Shown here: piece by piece, positions 12,143-26,500 of the stretch | Layout: each line of letters starts with the position of its first letter | Numbering within the stretch: position 1 is the stretch's first letter | Origin: Acridotheres tristis | Lineage: Eukaryota; Chordata; Aves; Passeriformes; Sturnidae | Reading direction: 5' to 3' | NCBI GenBank assembly: GCA_037013685.1 | Contig: CM072884.1 | Location: 744,001 to 808,000 of the forward strand | Length of the DNA stretch: 64,000 nt | Program-made: the position numbers and the translations under genes | Notes under the pieces: model-generated | The model's input: the letters and a program-made list of their open reading frames with translations, nothing else | Told to the model about the DNA's origin: nothing | Databases searched by the model: none

Positions 12143-13018
12143 AACACAAGTGGTGTAACTCAGAAAAAGTGGGATTATTGGAATTCAAAGCAGATTTTAC
12201 TGTTAATTACGTAAAGTAGGTAATAACACAATCTTTTTTCATAAAGAAAACTATGATTTAATCATGTCACAAGAAACATGATTATTTAAAACCAAGTGTC
12301 ATCATGTGGAAGTTCACTGCATTAGCCCCTGATACATCAAGGCAGCATTGGACACACTTGAAGGCTTCTCTGAGACTGCAGTGAATAAAAAGACTAATAA
12401 AGGGCACATGAACCTGTACCAAGTCCCTTTTATACTCCAAGATTGGTAATGTAGTGGTTACCAAAAATTGGGTGTTGTTATGAGCAGTGAAAATTAACTT
12501 TCTTAAAAGACACCATGTTCTGTATACCAGTCTTGTTTTTCTAAGTAAACGATACATCTGAGAGGTTGGCAACATTTTTTTTTTGGTTCTGTTTCTGTCC
12601 TCAAGCCATTTCCTATAAATTAGAAAGTTTAGCCAAAGACAAAGACTGCTCTTTTCTCTCGTCTGTACCAGCCCTGTGTACGTGTTTGTGTGTTCAGAGC
12701 ATGTCAGCAAAGCCTGTTCCCCTCAGCACTGGAGTCTGGCACTGCAGAGTCCGTGTGCATCCTGGACCCTTCAGCAGAGTGAGGACTCTCACCTCTGAGG
12801 GAGCTGTGCTACCTGTTAAATAATAAGAAAGCCCAATATGATGAGAAAAGAGAGCCCTGAAGCAATTCTATCCATTTTCAGATCGAGAGGTGTTGCATTC
12901 TGTTTCTAGAGAGCACCTGTGCATCCCAGGGGGCCATTTTAACTCCTTCATTTATAAGCATCAGAGCATTTTCATTTCTCCATGCTAAGAAACACATTTG
13001 AGCAGCCAGGCCAGTGGG

Positions 13019-13066
13019 CAGGGACCACTGAAATCAGGGACCACTGAAATCAGGGACCACTGAAAT
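13019..13066. repeat. Tandem repeat, 16-bp unit x3
   Basis: Three consecutive identical copies of CAGGGACCACTGAAAT lie in the putative HUNK 3' UTR or just beyond it. They are followed by a run of C. The copies show no divergence, which suggests recent expansion. Confidence 0.9.
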
Positions 13067-13499
13067 CCCCCCCCTTTGTGTGCATGAGACTCACATACCC
13101 GAACAGATGGCAGATGCTGACTTGAATTACACACTCAGGTTTATTTGGAACCCAATAAAAGGTTGGGGGAGGCAGGAAAGAGACACGGTTTGGGTTTTTT
13201 GTTGGTTTGTTTTTGTTGGTTTGGGTTTTTTTTTGTGGAAACACAGGAAATATGTGTAAGAATCCGAATGAAAACAAATGGTAAATCTTTTATTATATTT
13301 ATAGGGAATATATGAGTACTACACTGCTAAAACATAACCATGTATTCAGCATAGTCAGTAGCTATGTACAGTCCAACTGCAGTGACCACAGAAAGGGTCT
13401 ACTGAATATCATAGTGGAAATTCCAAGGGGGGAAAGCTGTATTTGATATCATTATTAAATATATGTACTTTTAAAATAAGATTGCCACAGGCTGCTGAC

Positions 13500-16400
13500 T
13501 CTGTTTGCCAGGTCGCTGTGTAGCAAAGATAAGCTCAGGACAAGGCCAGGTTGGATGGGGCTTGGAGCAGCCTGGTCTGATGGAAGGTTGAGCTCTTTTT
13601 CTGGTGTTTGCCTCAGTCTTGGCACCAAACCTGTCATGAATCTGTTTGACAGCTGAAAATACACCTTACACTTCAGGCTGGGTGTTGGGAGAAGAGCAGT
13701 GCTGAGCTTTGGTGTGAGGTGGAGACGCCTCTGTGGGGCTTTTCTGAGCTGCTGATCACAGGCAGAGCCCATGGAAACACTTACTGGAGGGTTTTGCAAA
13801 CTGACTGATCACTGGGCAGCAGTTCAGGATCCAGAGTGGTAAAAGTGTTTTTGTTCAGGCTCTTCTGCCTGGAAAAACAGGTGTTGGATTTATTCAGCGA
13901 GAAAGAACAGAAATCAACTGCTGTTGCTGAAGGTGTTGGTCTTTGTACTTCTCCTGTAAATGGGCTGCTAAATACCAAAACACTTGCAGCCCCCCAAGCT
14001 CGTATGGGCCATGCTTATCCAGAAGTGAGCAGAAAATTCAGGGGCACTAGTGCTGTGTGCTGGAGTTGGGATTTTGCCTGTCTCTTCCCTGATTTTTCCA
14101 TCCTCTGTGGTCACAAATGGTGAATTTTCTCTCGTGTATCCTCCCTCCACATGGCTTCCTTGGAGCATCACAGAACTCTTCAATATTTGCTCTCCAAGGA
14201 AGCCTGGAATAGGATTCTTCCTGCTACAGGCAATCAGAAGAGCAAAGGGATGGAGCCTAGAGTGAGTTTGGAGTTTGCAGGAGCATCTCTGCTGTCTCCC
14301 TGCTGATGCCAGGAGGGAAGAAATAAGATGGTTATTGAGTAAGGCTGACGTGCTAAGTTTGTTTTAAAGTTAAAAGAAATATGGTATTTATATGGTATTT
14401 ATGTTTGTAGGAAGAGCACTCTTCCACCCATACAAGAGAAAAAACCCCAATTCCTTGTCTCTCTTACAAGCAGAAAGGACAGAATCCAAAGCAAAGAAAG
14501 GTCACAAGATGTCTGTTAGATAAAATGAGCTTTTTCTCTCCCATCTCTGCCTGCTCCCAGACAATTTGCCTGTGTGTGGACTTGGAACCGTGTTTCCTGT
14601 GCATCCCAATGAGCTGATTGGAGTTTCCTCTACCTGGTCACCAGCCCTCATAAAATCTGGAAAATGCCTGATTTCAGACTCCCTTTGGTAGAAAGCAGCC
14701 AGGAGGGCTCAGACATTTTTCAGGAGGCTGAGGGATGCTGGAATGGGATCTGTGACAGGTGCTGTCAGGCATGACCTTTTCTGACAGCTCATAAACAGAA
14801 ACCCAAGGCCTTTTTCTTTGTTCAAACACCAAGGGAAATTTCTGTTGTGAAAGCACTGATCTGCAATGGGTCTGCCTCAACCCTCAGAGCAAAAGCTATT
14901 CAACCTTTCCCATTCCTGGCCCCAGAGACAGGAGAGTCTCTCAGTTTCTCCTGCGTGGGGGAAGGACACAACAGGATTGTGCAAAGGCGTCACTGCAGTG
15001 CCAGGAACGGGGTCTGGCTCTGTCAGCACGTGGTGACAAAACTGTCACAGGTCACTGAAATGCTTCCAAGGGGATCTGAGAGGTTTGAATCTGCTGTTAC
15101 CATCCCTGGAGCCTCAAGGCTCTGTTGGAAGTGACACTGCAACTGGGCTGGATGTCTGGGTGCAGAGCCCTGCATGAAAAGACCTGGATGCTTGTGCAGG
15201 GAAAGTGCTTCAAAGTGTAAGGCTGGGGAAAACAAAGTGTCTGAGAACTCAGATTCTGGTGAAAATGGAATGCATCTGGTGCTTTTCCCCGAGCTGAAAG
15301 TAGTTCTGTGCTTACCTTTCCCCTTCCTAAATCAGTGGAATTACGCTTTTGGGAGCACACCTTCCAGCAGCTGTGTTTGGGATTTCTCTGCTGAGCCAGC
15401 ATTCCTAGCAGCACTTGCTGTGCAATGTTCACTTTGGCTGGAGCAGCCCCACTGCAGCTTCAGGGCTGGTGCAACATCTGAAGGATGGAAAGGGAGGTGC
15501 CAGGGAGACTCCCTGCCAAGCAGGGCTGTCAGGAGAAGGGCTCAGAGCTGAAGAGCTGCTTAAAATCACAGGTACACAGGTGTTGTCCCTAAGGGCTTGG
15601 ATGCCTCTCTGCAAGCAGGAGGGGGTGGGTCCCTTAGCTTTCCTTTGGGAGCCGCTCAGTACAGCTCACAGCCAAAACTGCACTGTGGACAGGTGTTCCA
15701 GTGTGGCTGTTCTACCAAGAAATTGCTGGGAAGTGGGGCTGGGCAGTGATTCAGGGTCTGTGCCAGCTGCCTTCACTGTACACAGGCAGAAATGTCATTG
15801 AGGTGAAGCAGAGCAGATTGTCTGGTACCTTACAAGGACAATCACCACACCCCAGGGGCCCCTCTTACAGCACTTCATTTCAATATTTCATCCACAGCTG
15901 CAGCTGGCTGTGACCCCTCTGTCCTTTCCTGGTCACTGGGCAGGGATGGGAACCTTCAGCTGTGCTGGGAGTTTCCTGTGGAGATGCCCTGGTGGCTTTG
16001 CCCTGGGTAGGAAACGCTGGCCCTGCTGTCCTGGGGTGCTCTGGGTGCAGTGGAGCATTGCTGCTGTTTCTCAGGGTGCCTGTCGGGTTCAGCCCATCCT
16101 GAGTGAAGAGCTGGGCTGGCAGATGGCCCAAAGCTGGGACTAGAGCATGTAGAACACTTACTGTGTCTCCAAGTGTCAGAAAAATGCTCCCTTTCCCACC
16201 CCCAGCACAGATTTTTCCTGGGTTGAGATCTCACATTTCACTTCAGGGAGGGGAGGATGTGCTAGGGTCATGGTCTGGGCTACTGTGCCTGTCTGGCCTC
16301 TGGTCCAGGCTGGGATCCCTGGCATGGGGACCTGAGGTGACATGGACACAGCCATAGACCTGCAGGACCTGTGCTTTCCACTGATTTCCCTGCCTTGGAT

Positions 16401-17441
16401 TGACCCCCTGAGCCAAGGCTTTACACACAGGGCAGGATTTTCCGGGAGGTTAAAACCCTTCATTAGCATGAAGGATGGGAGACCCTCCAAAGGTCCAAAT
16501 CCAGCCATTCCTCTGACAAACAGCCCTCGACTCCCACCATTGCCAGGGACCTGGCCAATGCCACAGGGACTGTTCTGCCTTAGGAAGCTCCACCTGCACA
16601 GCCACTGTCAGCAGGGAGGGAAAAACCTCCCTTTGCCTGCAGGCCCTGCACACCAGCCTGGAAGAAAGCTCCTTCCAAAAAGCCACCCAGCACCTGTTGC
16701 TTAGTGCTGGGCTGAGCCCCTGAGCCCAGGCTGGCGGGTGGCAGCAGTCTCCATAGTGATTAATTAATCATTAATTGCATCTCTGCAGATAGGGCAGCGT
16801 GACTTGGCAGGGGGAACTGGGAGGCAGGAGCAGGATTAAGGCAGAGCAGACCTGCCGTGTGTTCCCACAGCTCTTGTGCTCTGTGGAAGGTGTTCAGGTG
16901 CCAGCACAGGGCTGGGGCAGAGATGGAGAATTCCCCCTGCCACCCAAACAAGTGATTTCATGGGAGGTGAGACTTTCCTGCCCACCACACCTGATCCAAA
17001 GGCACGAGCGATGAGGAGGCGCAGGCTGACAGTGAGGAGGATGAAAATCCTCGTGGTGTTCCCTGATGCCTGTGCTGAGCAATCCTTCCGGGAAACAGGG
17101 ATGTGGCATCTACCTGAGCCCTCTCACAGCCTGTGCTGTGGGACACCTGGGCCGGCATCCTGTGAGACTGATTGAGGGATGCCCAAACGTTACAGGGAGG
17201 AGAAGATGTCAGGAAACAAATACCTTCCACATTTCTGTCTTTGCTGGGAGAGCTTAATGCTGTGTGCTCAGGCAATTCCTTCTCTTCCCAGCCCACCCTT
17301 TTCTCAGAATGTTTTCCACTGCTTGAATTGTGGTTGCCAAGAGAGCAGCTTGCATGGACAGTACCATTTTTATTCAGTTACCTCCAGTCTCCTTTGAATG
17401 AAGACACCAAATCTCCGAGGCACTGCCAGGCTGGGAGCCCG
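13500..17441. other. Intergenic, no gene recognised
   Basis: Scattered open frames of up to about 130 codons on both strands overlap one another and resemble no known protein. A short duplication of ATATGGTATTT lies at about 14380-14403. I see no CR1 or RNA gene. Confidence 0.65.

Positions 17442-17505
<64 letters not shown>
17442..17505. repeat. (ATTT)n microsatellite, about 16 units
   Basis: An almost uninterrupted ATTT/TTTA tetranucleotide run. It reads as a repeating Ile-Tyr-Leu-Phe open frame, which is an artefact of the repeat. Confidence 0.98.
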
Positions 17506-20500
17506 CCTGTGCCTCCCAGGCTGAGGATGGGATTACACAGCAATTAGGGAAGATCAGACTCACCTATTCAAAGGGATGCTGACATCTCAGAAACAATTCT
17601 TACAGGAGTTTCACACTGGCCAGTTCTTAAAGCCTTTCAGGCATGGTAAATAAAACTTAAAAGTAATTTTTTTAAAACCCATTGTGGTTTGTAAGGCAAA
17701 CTGCTGGCAATTACCCGTGTCACAGTGTCACACCCTTGCCATGGTGACAGCCCTGCTCAGGCCTGCCCCCAGGTACTGACCTGGAAACATGAGATGGCTG
17801 TGGGGGGGTTTTCGTCTTTGAAAGAAAAAGTAATTGATGCCTTGGAGTGGCTGCTGTGCCTTCAGAATCTGAAAGAGCTACTGACTGTACAGTATTTTTT
17901 AATAACTAGCCATGCAAACCTAGGGTTGCAGTCATGAATTCATGTATTTTAATAGACACGAATCTTACTGCTCCTTAATATCTAAAAATCCTGGTGCTCA
18001 GCTTCCCTATATTTCTTCCAGCAAGGGGCCTTCCCAAGGCAGCAGTGCTAGAGCAGAGGGCTTAGACAAAAAAAATAAGAATTAGGGATGGCTTGTCTGG
18101 GATAAGACAGGACAATGCTTTTACTGTCCTTATCTCTCCCTTTGATCCTTTCTCCAAATAGCTGCTGATGCTGGTTTTAGTGGTTTAGGTCTGTGCAGCA
18201 CTTGAGGATGGAAGGACTGCTCCTGTCATATGTCTAAAGGCGTCACAGGACTTGGCAGGACTCCTAATTTTCAGTGGTTGGTGATATTCGTGTTTGTGCA
18301 ACTTTGTCCTTAAAACTGAGGCCTGGAATGTCTGGGGAAATGGTGGCTTTTGCAAACTTTTGTAAAGTTTTCTGATCGCTGCTTTTCCCCCTGTAATGTG
18401 TGCACATCCGATAAATAGTTGTATTCCAAAGGTTGCATGAAGATTATATGCATATTTCAAAGTTCAAAACTTCTGCTGGGATGCTTTAGCTACGAGAAGC
18501 AAATTTTGTTGGCTGTGATGGTGAGAGGTAAAAGGGGGCAGTGAAAGGGGGCAGGAGGACTTGGGGCATGGCAGACGTGCCTGTCTGTAGCAGTCAACAT
18601 TAAGGGAAGAGCAGTCACAGGTTGTAAAACCTCTTGCAATGAAAACCAGGTTGCTAGAGAGGCAAAATCCCAGAGAAATCCGTGGACAAGCAGAGCAGGA
18701 GTTGCTGCTCTGTTGCTAGGTGATGGATCTGTTATCATGCTAATGACAGTGAAGGATGATACTGGTACCAATAAAACATCTTTCATCTGAGAATTACCGA
18801 GGGTTTTCCAGACAGCAAGGCTGTATTATTCCCATTTACTAGAGGCGCAGACAGAGATGAATTGATTTGCCAAAGGTCACCGACGGATTTCGGAATAAGA
18901 AATTGCCCTATTTGAGTTTTATGAGGCTGGGGATTGCCATAAACCCTTTCTTTGCAATCAGTCCTTTCCCCTCCCCTCATCCATCACCCTCACATCCCTC
19001 TCTCTTGAGGGGACATGCTCCTGTCTTGTTTGTCATTCTTGTCCTGCTTAGATTACAGGATCCCCTGGCCCTCGAGTGTGGCTTAGCAGGGGTTGTGAGG
19101 GCAGAGCAATGCATGGGCCAAGCTCAGATGTTTTGGGGCTGCATGAACAAGAACCAAGAAACCATTTCTCCCAGGTCCTCTGACCAGGGAAGGTCCAAGG
19201 GGCTCCTCAGGGACAGCAGTGCTGTTACTTTGGGGTGAGGGGCTTTGAGGTTTCCCCCTTAGACACTCACCCCCAGCGCAGCCCACGAGAAGCCTGTGTG
19301 AGGAGAAATGCAAACTCTCCTAAACCCCCCCAAAACCTCTCTGCCTGACTGTCTGCACGGCTCTTCCCAGTACTGGGAGTTCTCAGGTGTGAATCAGTGC
19401 AGGCATGAGTCAGGCATCACTTTTTATTAGAAATCGTGAGGGGAAACATGGGCCAGCCCAAATTCCAAATTCTGGCACTTGTGGGAGAACAACCATTTGA
19501 TTCCCGCTGGAACAACAGCGTTTCCATGATGACAAGGAGCAGCCTGCATCCTGGATGTGTAGTCTGGCAAGGGGAGCAGGGTGGGAACATGGAGAAGGAA
19601 CATGGAGAGATTTTATGGAGTCATCCTTCCCCAGGGTCAGAGCTGGATGTTTATCCCACCAGGTGCTGGATGTGTGTCCCACCAGGTACCTCCTAAAATG
19701 CTTCCAAAGACACAAACCCAGCAGCTTCCCCTATCTCTGAGAGGAGCAATGGGACTAGGCAGGAAAACAGGGCTTTTACAACCTTGATTTCCTTTTCTTG
19801 ATGTGTAAAACGGGGGAACTTCTCATCTCTATCTGACTGTGGCTGTGAGAAATTAGCCAGTCTTTCTACAATGCAAATTGCATTCATGGGAGGTGTTAAG
19901 CATTTGAATCACTCTGCTCCTGCTTTTTCTACTTCCCAGAGAACTGGCATGTTTCCTCAGCCTCAGTGACTTCAGGGCAGGAGGACACAGCCTCAGAGCA
20001 AGTGGAGCACAGGAGCCAAACAGCAGCTTTGTGGGCTTTGTTCAATTTGTGTAAAAGAACTTAAAAACCTCGGGGCATGTCTGTCAAATAGATCCTACTG
20101 GGCTGCCACATCCTCCTAATTGATGTAGGGCTGCTACTGACTGGCTAAGAGAAAAGCTGCAGTCCTGCAAAGCATGAGTTGTAGACATGAATTTAATGTT
20201 AGCAGGTGCTCTACTGGATTAAAATCCCCAAATCAAAGCCCAAAACGCCAAAATGTGAAGTGACAATTTTTTAGGCAAATGCACACTCGGGGCAAGCAGG
20301 GATATTAAGAGCAGTGGAGCAGGGTGAAGTGAGCCAAGGAAAACCCCTCATGGCCCTCAAAATCTTAGATTTTGGGTTATGCTTGAGCCTGGCTTGCAGG
20401 AGAGCCTGGAAGCTCTGCATTTGGTTAACTCCTTCCAAAAAGTCACTTCAAAGCAGGGACAGGGAGCAGCAGGAGAGAGGCAGAGTGAGCTGATCTCAGA

Positions 20501-23500
20501 ATTGTTTAAAACTTGGCAGCTGGGCCAGCCTTTGATAATGAAACTCCCACCACTTCACTCTCAAATCGTGACTGAGAGAAACAATGCTTATCTTCAAACC
20601 TGCCCTGCAATCCAGATAATCCAGATAAGGGCTTTGTGCAGCACACTTTGGGACACTGGGAGCAGGTTAAACAGAAAACATAACCTTAAATTACCATTTT
20701 CTGTTATTCTCATATGGACAAGAAGAAAAAACTAGGCACAAACTGGTTCAGATTTGCTCCAGGCTTGCACCGGTTGCTCGATGTGGGGTCTGGACTGTGT
20801 TGAAGGAGCACCTGAAGGGGAGGACCTGCCTTTGACTTGCAGCCAAGGCTTTCCTGAGGTGGCCCCTTCCCAGAAGCAGCACGAGGTTTTCTGTCTCAGC
20901 TGCAGCCCTGGTGGAGGGCAGGCTGCTGGATGAGATCCCATGGATATATCCCAGATAAATTTGTTTCACAGCCAAGGTCTCTCAGCCCACTCTTCCCTCT
21001 GGCAGTCCTTCCCAAGCCCTTTACACTCTTAGGGCTCACTCAGAACCCTAAACCTAATCCCAACCTCACCTCAGCAGCAATGGATGCTGTCCAGGATCAT
21101 CAGGGTTCAGGAATGCTGGCACTGTTCTTTAGGAAGACCCCACAAGGGGTGGGAAAGGGTAAGCCAGAAACTCAAATATTGTTTGTTGCAGTATTTGGAA
21201 GGACACAAGAACAGGATTTCAGAGGAATGGGCAATGTATCCCTGTCCCAGCTAAGCCCTGTGTTCTTTTTTTATGTTTATACTGTATATTTTTATAGCTG
21301 GAATGCCTGGAAGGCATTGCAAGGATCAGAAGGGATTTCTGCCAGGTACTGCTGTGATCAAGATGGTTCCTGCACCAAACAAATGAAGAAGAGCAGGGTA
21401 ACAAGGAGTTAATGTTGGTTAGTGTGTTAATCCTCCAGGAGCTATGTCTATTTTCTGCAGGCCCTGCAAAAAAGGAGCATTTGCATGGGGGTTAGGAGGA
21501 AAAGTCTAAATTAGTTTCACAGATGCTCAGAGGGAATTTCCCCCCCAAATCAACCAACATTCATTTATTAAGCAGGAACTCATACACTAAAAACACCCCT
21601 GGTCAGGTCAAGATCCACCCGAGTAGAAAAGAGCTCAGAGTAATAATTCAGCCACAAAAAAATAAGCCAGAAATACAATTTCAGCTATCATATGGATTAT
21701 AAACCACATTTGTCCCAGTAACTTGAGGCCTTGCACAGCCACACACTCGACAGGCTACCTTGAAAGAGAATCAGAGTTTCAGTCTCAGCCTTCCCACCAA
21801 GTGATGGCCCCTGGCAAATACTTCTAAATCTAAATATCCCCTGTCACCAAAGCCTGAAAAATCCCCCCATGGTACACTGTGTCTCTGTGTGCTTCTGGCT
21901 TTCCCCAACCTGTCTGTGATTCCTGCTTCAGATCCTCATCTTTTCCTGGGTTTGCTAGGTGTAATACAGGCATAATGATACCTTTGGCTGATTGTGCACT
22001 TGACAGGAGCATGCAGGATTGCTCTGTGTGGGTTGGGGGGTTTTGGTTATTTACAATGGTACGTTTTGCCTTGGAACAGGAGGGGTGACAATCCCAACAG
22101 CTTGCTATAATTCATTGTTTGGGTTCTTTTAATCATAGGTGAAGGTGGGGGGTCCTGATATTTTCACATGTCCCCAGAGCAGATGACCAGGGCCTGGCCC
22201 CATCATTCATGCAAAGGTTTAATTCCCAAAACCTCCCTATGTAAGGTTTTCTGTGTTGTGCAAGGTGTCACCTTCAAAACATGCTGCATATGAAAGGTTG
22301 TTTTGGACAGCTTGGTGTGGCAGGAAAAAGGTCAGACACCATTTTAAGACCTGATTTTATGGTGTTCCCCCTCTGAGCATCAGGTGTGTAAAAGTCATTT
22401 GCTTCATGCTCAGCACAGGGATTTTCAGATGAGATGGATGCTCCACTATATATAGGCATGCCATGATGCTTGTAGGACATGTTGGCATTACACATCCCAC
22501 TTGACATGCCCTATCAACGTGGGCTGAGTAATTTCAGGTTGTAGTTAAATAAAAGGGACTATATATTTTCCTGCAAGCACAAGTCAGTTAAAAATATCCT
22601 GTGGTTACTGCTTTGAAAATGCCTTCAAACCAAGTTACTCATGTCACCAAGACAGGGCGATGTGACAGTCACATTCCAACACTCAGCTGCAGAGTCAGCT
22701 TATCAATGGGAGCAGACCTTGCCATAAGGAGAGGTGGGATGCCTTTCCCTGACCACCACACTGACCCAACAGCTGCCCCTACTTCCTCCTGGGCTGCTGG
22801 CAAGACATGCCCCGTGTTGCACACAGGACAGACTCTGCCTGTGCACTGTATATATTAACATATTTATAAAGCCTTCCTCTCTCTGACAATGAGTGTAGAG
22901 CCCATACATTGTATATCCTGCCCTGGAACTGCTGCATCACAGAGCCATGATAAGCCAGGAGAAGTGGAACCTGTGTTCCTGGAATGCTCACGGTCACAGT
23001 CACAGAATGGGGCTTTGTCACTCCTAAGTGTGTTAGAAACACAGCCAGCTGCAAGATCCAGACCCAGACCTGCTCCCTGGGCTGTGTGGATTCTCCTGAG
23101 CTCAGACTAACAAAGAGGGGCCAACACTAAGTCTGAGCCCTGCTTTTCCCTGGAGGCTGAGTGCTTTTGTGTCCACAGATGCAGATGTGCTCCCACCTGC
23201 ACGTAAACAAGAGCCTGACATCTCTTGGACCCTCAGGCTGAGGGTGTGAGTCCAGCTGCACAAAAAATAAACCTCGGGCTGCCGAAAGCAAGGGTCAGGG
23301 GCTGCAAGCTGCTTTTGGGGAGGCTCTGGGTGAAGCACCAGAGCTCTGAAACCTCGTCACCTTGTCACAGCTCCGTGCAAGCCGGCATTTCACTGTGCAA
23401 TTCACTCTGACACGGATATATTTATTTGATGCAGATACACAAACACACACGCACACACACACCTATGGATATGTACACACAGGCGTATTAAGGGGAAATA

Positions 23501-26500
23501 AAAATATGCCACGTCAGCTTCTCGGTGTTAATTCACACCTGAAAGTCTCCTGGCTGCTCAAGCAGAGCCAGGGTGATAACTGAACAGCCCACCCCAAACA
23601 AAGGATATCTATCCACTCTTAAAAAAATCACAGGCGTGGTCAAAGCCCCTCATGTCTTTTTATTTCCACACACACATTTGCAATTTCCACTAGACCACTT
23701 TTGACTGATTGATTTCACTGCTTTGAGACACCACACATATGGAATTGTTCAGGAGGTTGCTGTGTGTAACATTATGCTGGAATAATTGTTCCATTTAGCT
23801 TGATTCCCTGTGCTTACAAAATCTTGGAGGAACTTAAAATACTCTTAACGTTTGTATGGGCACGTTGGCATGCTTAGTTTGTGCATCTGAATGACAGAGC
23901 AAAAATGAATGTAATGCTATACCAAAGACTGGCTCTATACACAGAAGTCAGGAGAATCCAGATTTCATACTCTTGCAGCATTGCTCATATTCTCAAGGTA
24001 GGGTCTCCTTAGGATCCACATTTGATATCCTCGTTTAGATTCAGCACCATTTTGCTTGCAGAGTTAAGGACTTGCTGTAAATAACAGCATCAAAGGCTAC
24101 ATCCTGTCCAGTTTGTCTGTCACAGAGGTAAGGGGAAAAAAAACAAAACAGTGATGGTTTAATAGACAATGATGCAAAACTCAGCTTATTTATAGAAGAA
24201 CAGGAAGAGGAAAATACACACAGACCATCTCTCCTGTGGCGAGTTAGGATTAGGTTCTGCACAGTTAAAGCTGAACCAAGAGGAAGGAAAAGGGTGTTTG
24301 CTCTTGCTATAGATTTTGTGTGGTGAATGAAGATGATGTCATGCTATTTGTTTGCCATGTGTGTTGAGGGGAGACAGATCTCTCACACCTTGCCTGGAAT
24401 TGTTTGAGTTCCCCAGTCCCTTTGGTGTTTCTGAGTGGCACTTTGGGGCACAGGGAAATGTGTCTGACCCTCAGCCCTCACTGTGGAGGGAGAAAAACTG
24501 CAACTGGTTGGACACCTCAAAAAACAGTGCCCTGAATTTGTCAGAAAGGCCAACAGACAAGAGGAGAGGAAAGGCTGCCCAGGACAATTTCCCTGGCATT
24601 TTCATCACTCAGCCTTCATTGTCACTGCTGCATTTGGCTGGGAAAGGCCTGCCCACCATCCCACCTCTAAAAACAGTTAAAACACTGGGATATTTTTAGT
24701 TGTACAGTAAAGAAGGAATGTCTGTGAAGTCTCTTAGGAGATGTAAATTGTCACAGTCCCTTCAGCAGCCATGCCAAGGGAGAATGTGCCAAAATGTTCA
24801 AGTTTTCACTGTCCATCACCACTTGTGCTCTGGATTCTTTGGCTCATCCAGCTGTTCTGAAAGGTGGCACGTGTCTGTGGGAGAAAGGAATTCATAAAGG
24901 ACCAGGGAAGGTCCCTTTTGTCACCAGGCCCTTCGTGCCAGCTCAGCTGCATCTGTGTTGGGAACCAGAGGAAAACCATTCTTTGGTGAAAAGTGCATTC
25001 CTCATCAAAGCCTCATTACGAGAACAGAAGCCAAGCACTGCACAGCCTCCTCACAGCTGGTGGGCTCTCCCACTGCCATCTGATGAAGTACAGGAAAAGG
25101 AATTATCCCCCTTTTCCCCTGCTTCTACTTCCAAAGGATTTGATTAATATTTAAATAGCAAGTTTAGCAATTGCCCTGTGTTGTGTATCTGCACATCTGC
25201 AACCACCTCCTATGCAAGTCTGTGTACTGCTCAACCTTCTGCCTTTCTTTTTATGGATCTCTTGGTAGCTTCCTTACCTCATTAGGCTTTTGAATTCTGA
25301 AATAAAAACGTGATGCCTGACTTCTCTGTCCTGCATTTGTTTTTAAAGCCCCTTCTGAGGACATTAAATCAAGATCAGAGCCAATAACATTCTGCTTTAG
25401 GAGCACACAGTGACTATTTAAGGTGTTTGGGACCTCCATATGAACGTTTATCACAACATTATCCCAGTTCAAATGTTTAATTATGGCATATTTTCAAATC
25501 CCTTTCCAGAAGCTCTATAAATACCTCAGCAACATCTGAAGACCAATTTAGCTGCCAACACCTCAAACTATCTTTTTTTTTTCCATGCAGCCTGGCCTGT
25601 ACTTTCTCTGCTGCTGGAGGAGATTCTGTTTACATCTGTGTTTTGGGAGCCCATAAATGTTGTGTCCTTTCTCTGCCTGGTGTTTGCTGCCTGCCAGGGG
25701 CTGAATATCTCCTTTTGCAGACGTGGCTCTGGGGTTTTGCTCTTCCAAGGGGGAAAACAAAGCTCCTCCAAGGCACACAAAGGTGTCAATCGAAGGCTTC
25801 CCACATCCCAGCTATGATCTCCACATATGCTTGGACTTACTTTTGTTCACTCTTCAGGATGTGGGAAAACAACTTAAAAATAGATATTTAACACATTGGC
25901 TAAGTGATATTCAGAAGATTCTGTGCTAGACGGGGGCAGAGCCACGTGTATGTATTGGAAAATAGTAAATTCATTGAAAAACGTGGCCTTAGTCTTTCTG
26001 GAATCATCAGGGGCTTGAGAACTGTCTGTGCTGGTACATTTATTTGGGGAAAATCCATTTATTTCAGGAAAAGAGTCCTAAAATTGCCTGAAGGTTGGGA
26101 GATGGGAGGCAATTCTGCTCAAGCAAAAAAAAGAACTAAATTTACCCATATCCCAAAGAGTTCTTGCAACCCTGAAATGGGGGACATTTCTTATTGCAGA
26201 TTTTAATGCCCTAGTTTTCCTTTTTGTTTGTTTTTCCTTTCACAAGGCCCAGAAATCAGCATTTTGCTCAAGCTGAAGGCCTTATTTTGTGCAGAAAATG
26301 ATGCCTTTTTGAGGGAGTTGATTTTTTCCTCCTCATGGAAGAAATGAATTTGAAATCTTTCTGCTTAAGGAAAGGCCTTGGAAAAGTACTGGGAAAACGA
26401 GTCACTAATACAATAGGCTACAGAGCTACAAATACATGTGTGAAGAATACAGAGAACATATAAAAAGAAAAAAAGGCAAAACATAAATGGCTAATTTAAA

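Larger units (their letters stand above)
11614..13500 (+). other. HUNK: HUNK 3' UTR region with several poly(A) signals
   Basis: This is sequence downstream of the HUNK stop. AATAAA hexamers occur at 12137-12142, 12384-12389, 12396-12401 and 13155-13160, and A/T-rich, UTR-like sequence continues to about 13.45 kb. Mammalian HUNK mRNA has a long 3' UTR, so the true end may lie at or beyond the later signals. The right boundary given here is arbitrary. Confidence 0.5.

Noticed and set aside
21041..21066. AACCCTAAACCTAATCCC, resembling interstitial telomere repeat
   Set aside because: Only about one perfect CCCTAA unit is present. It is too short and degenerate to count as a telomeric relic at a breakpoint.
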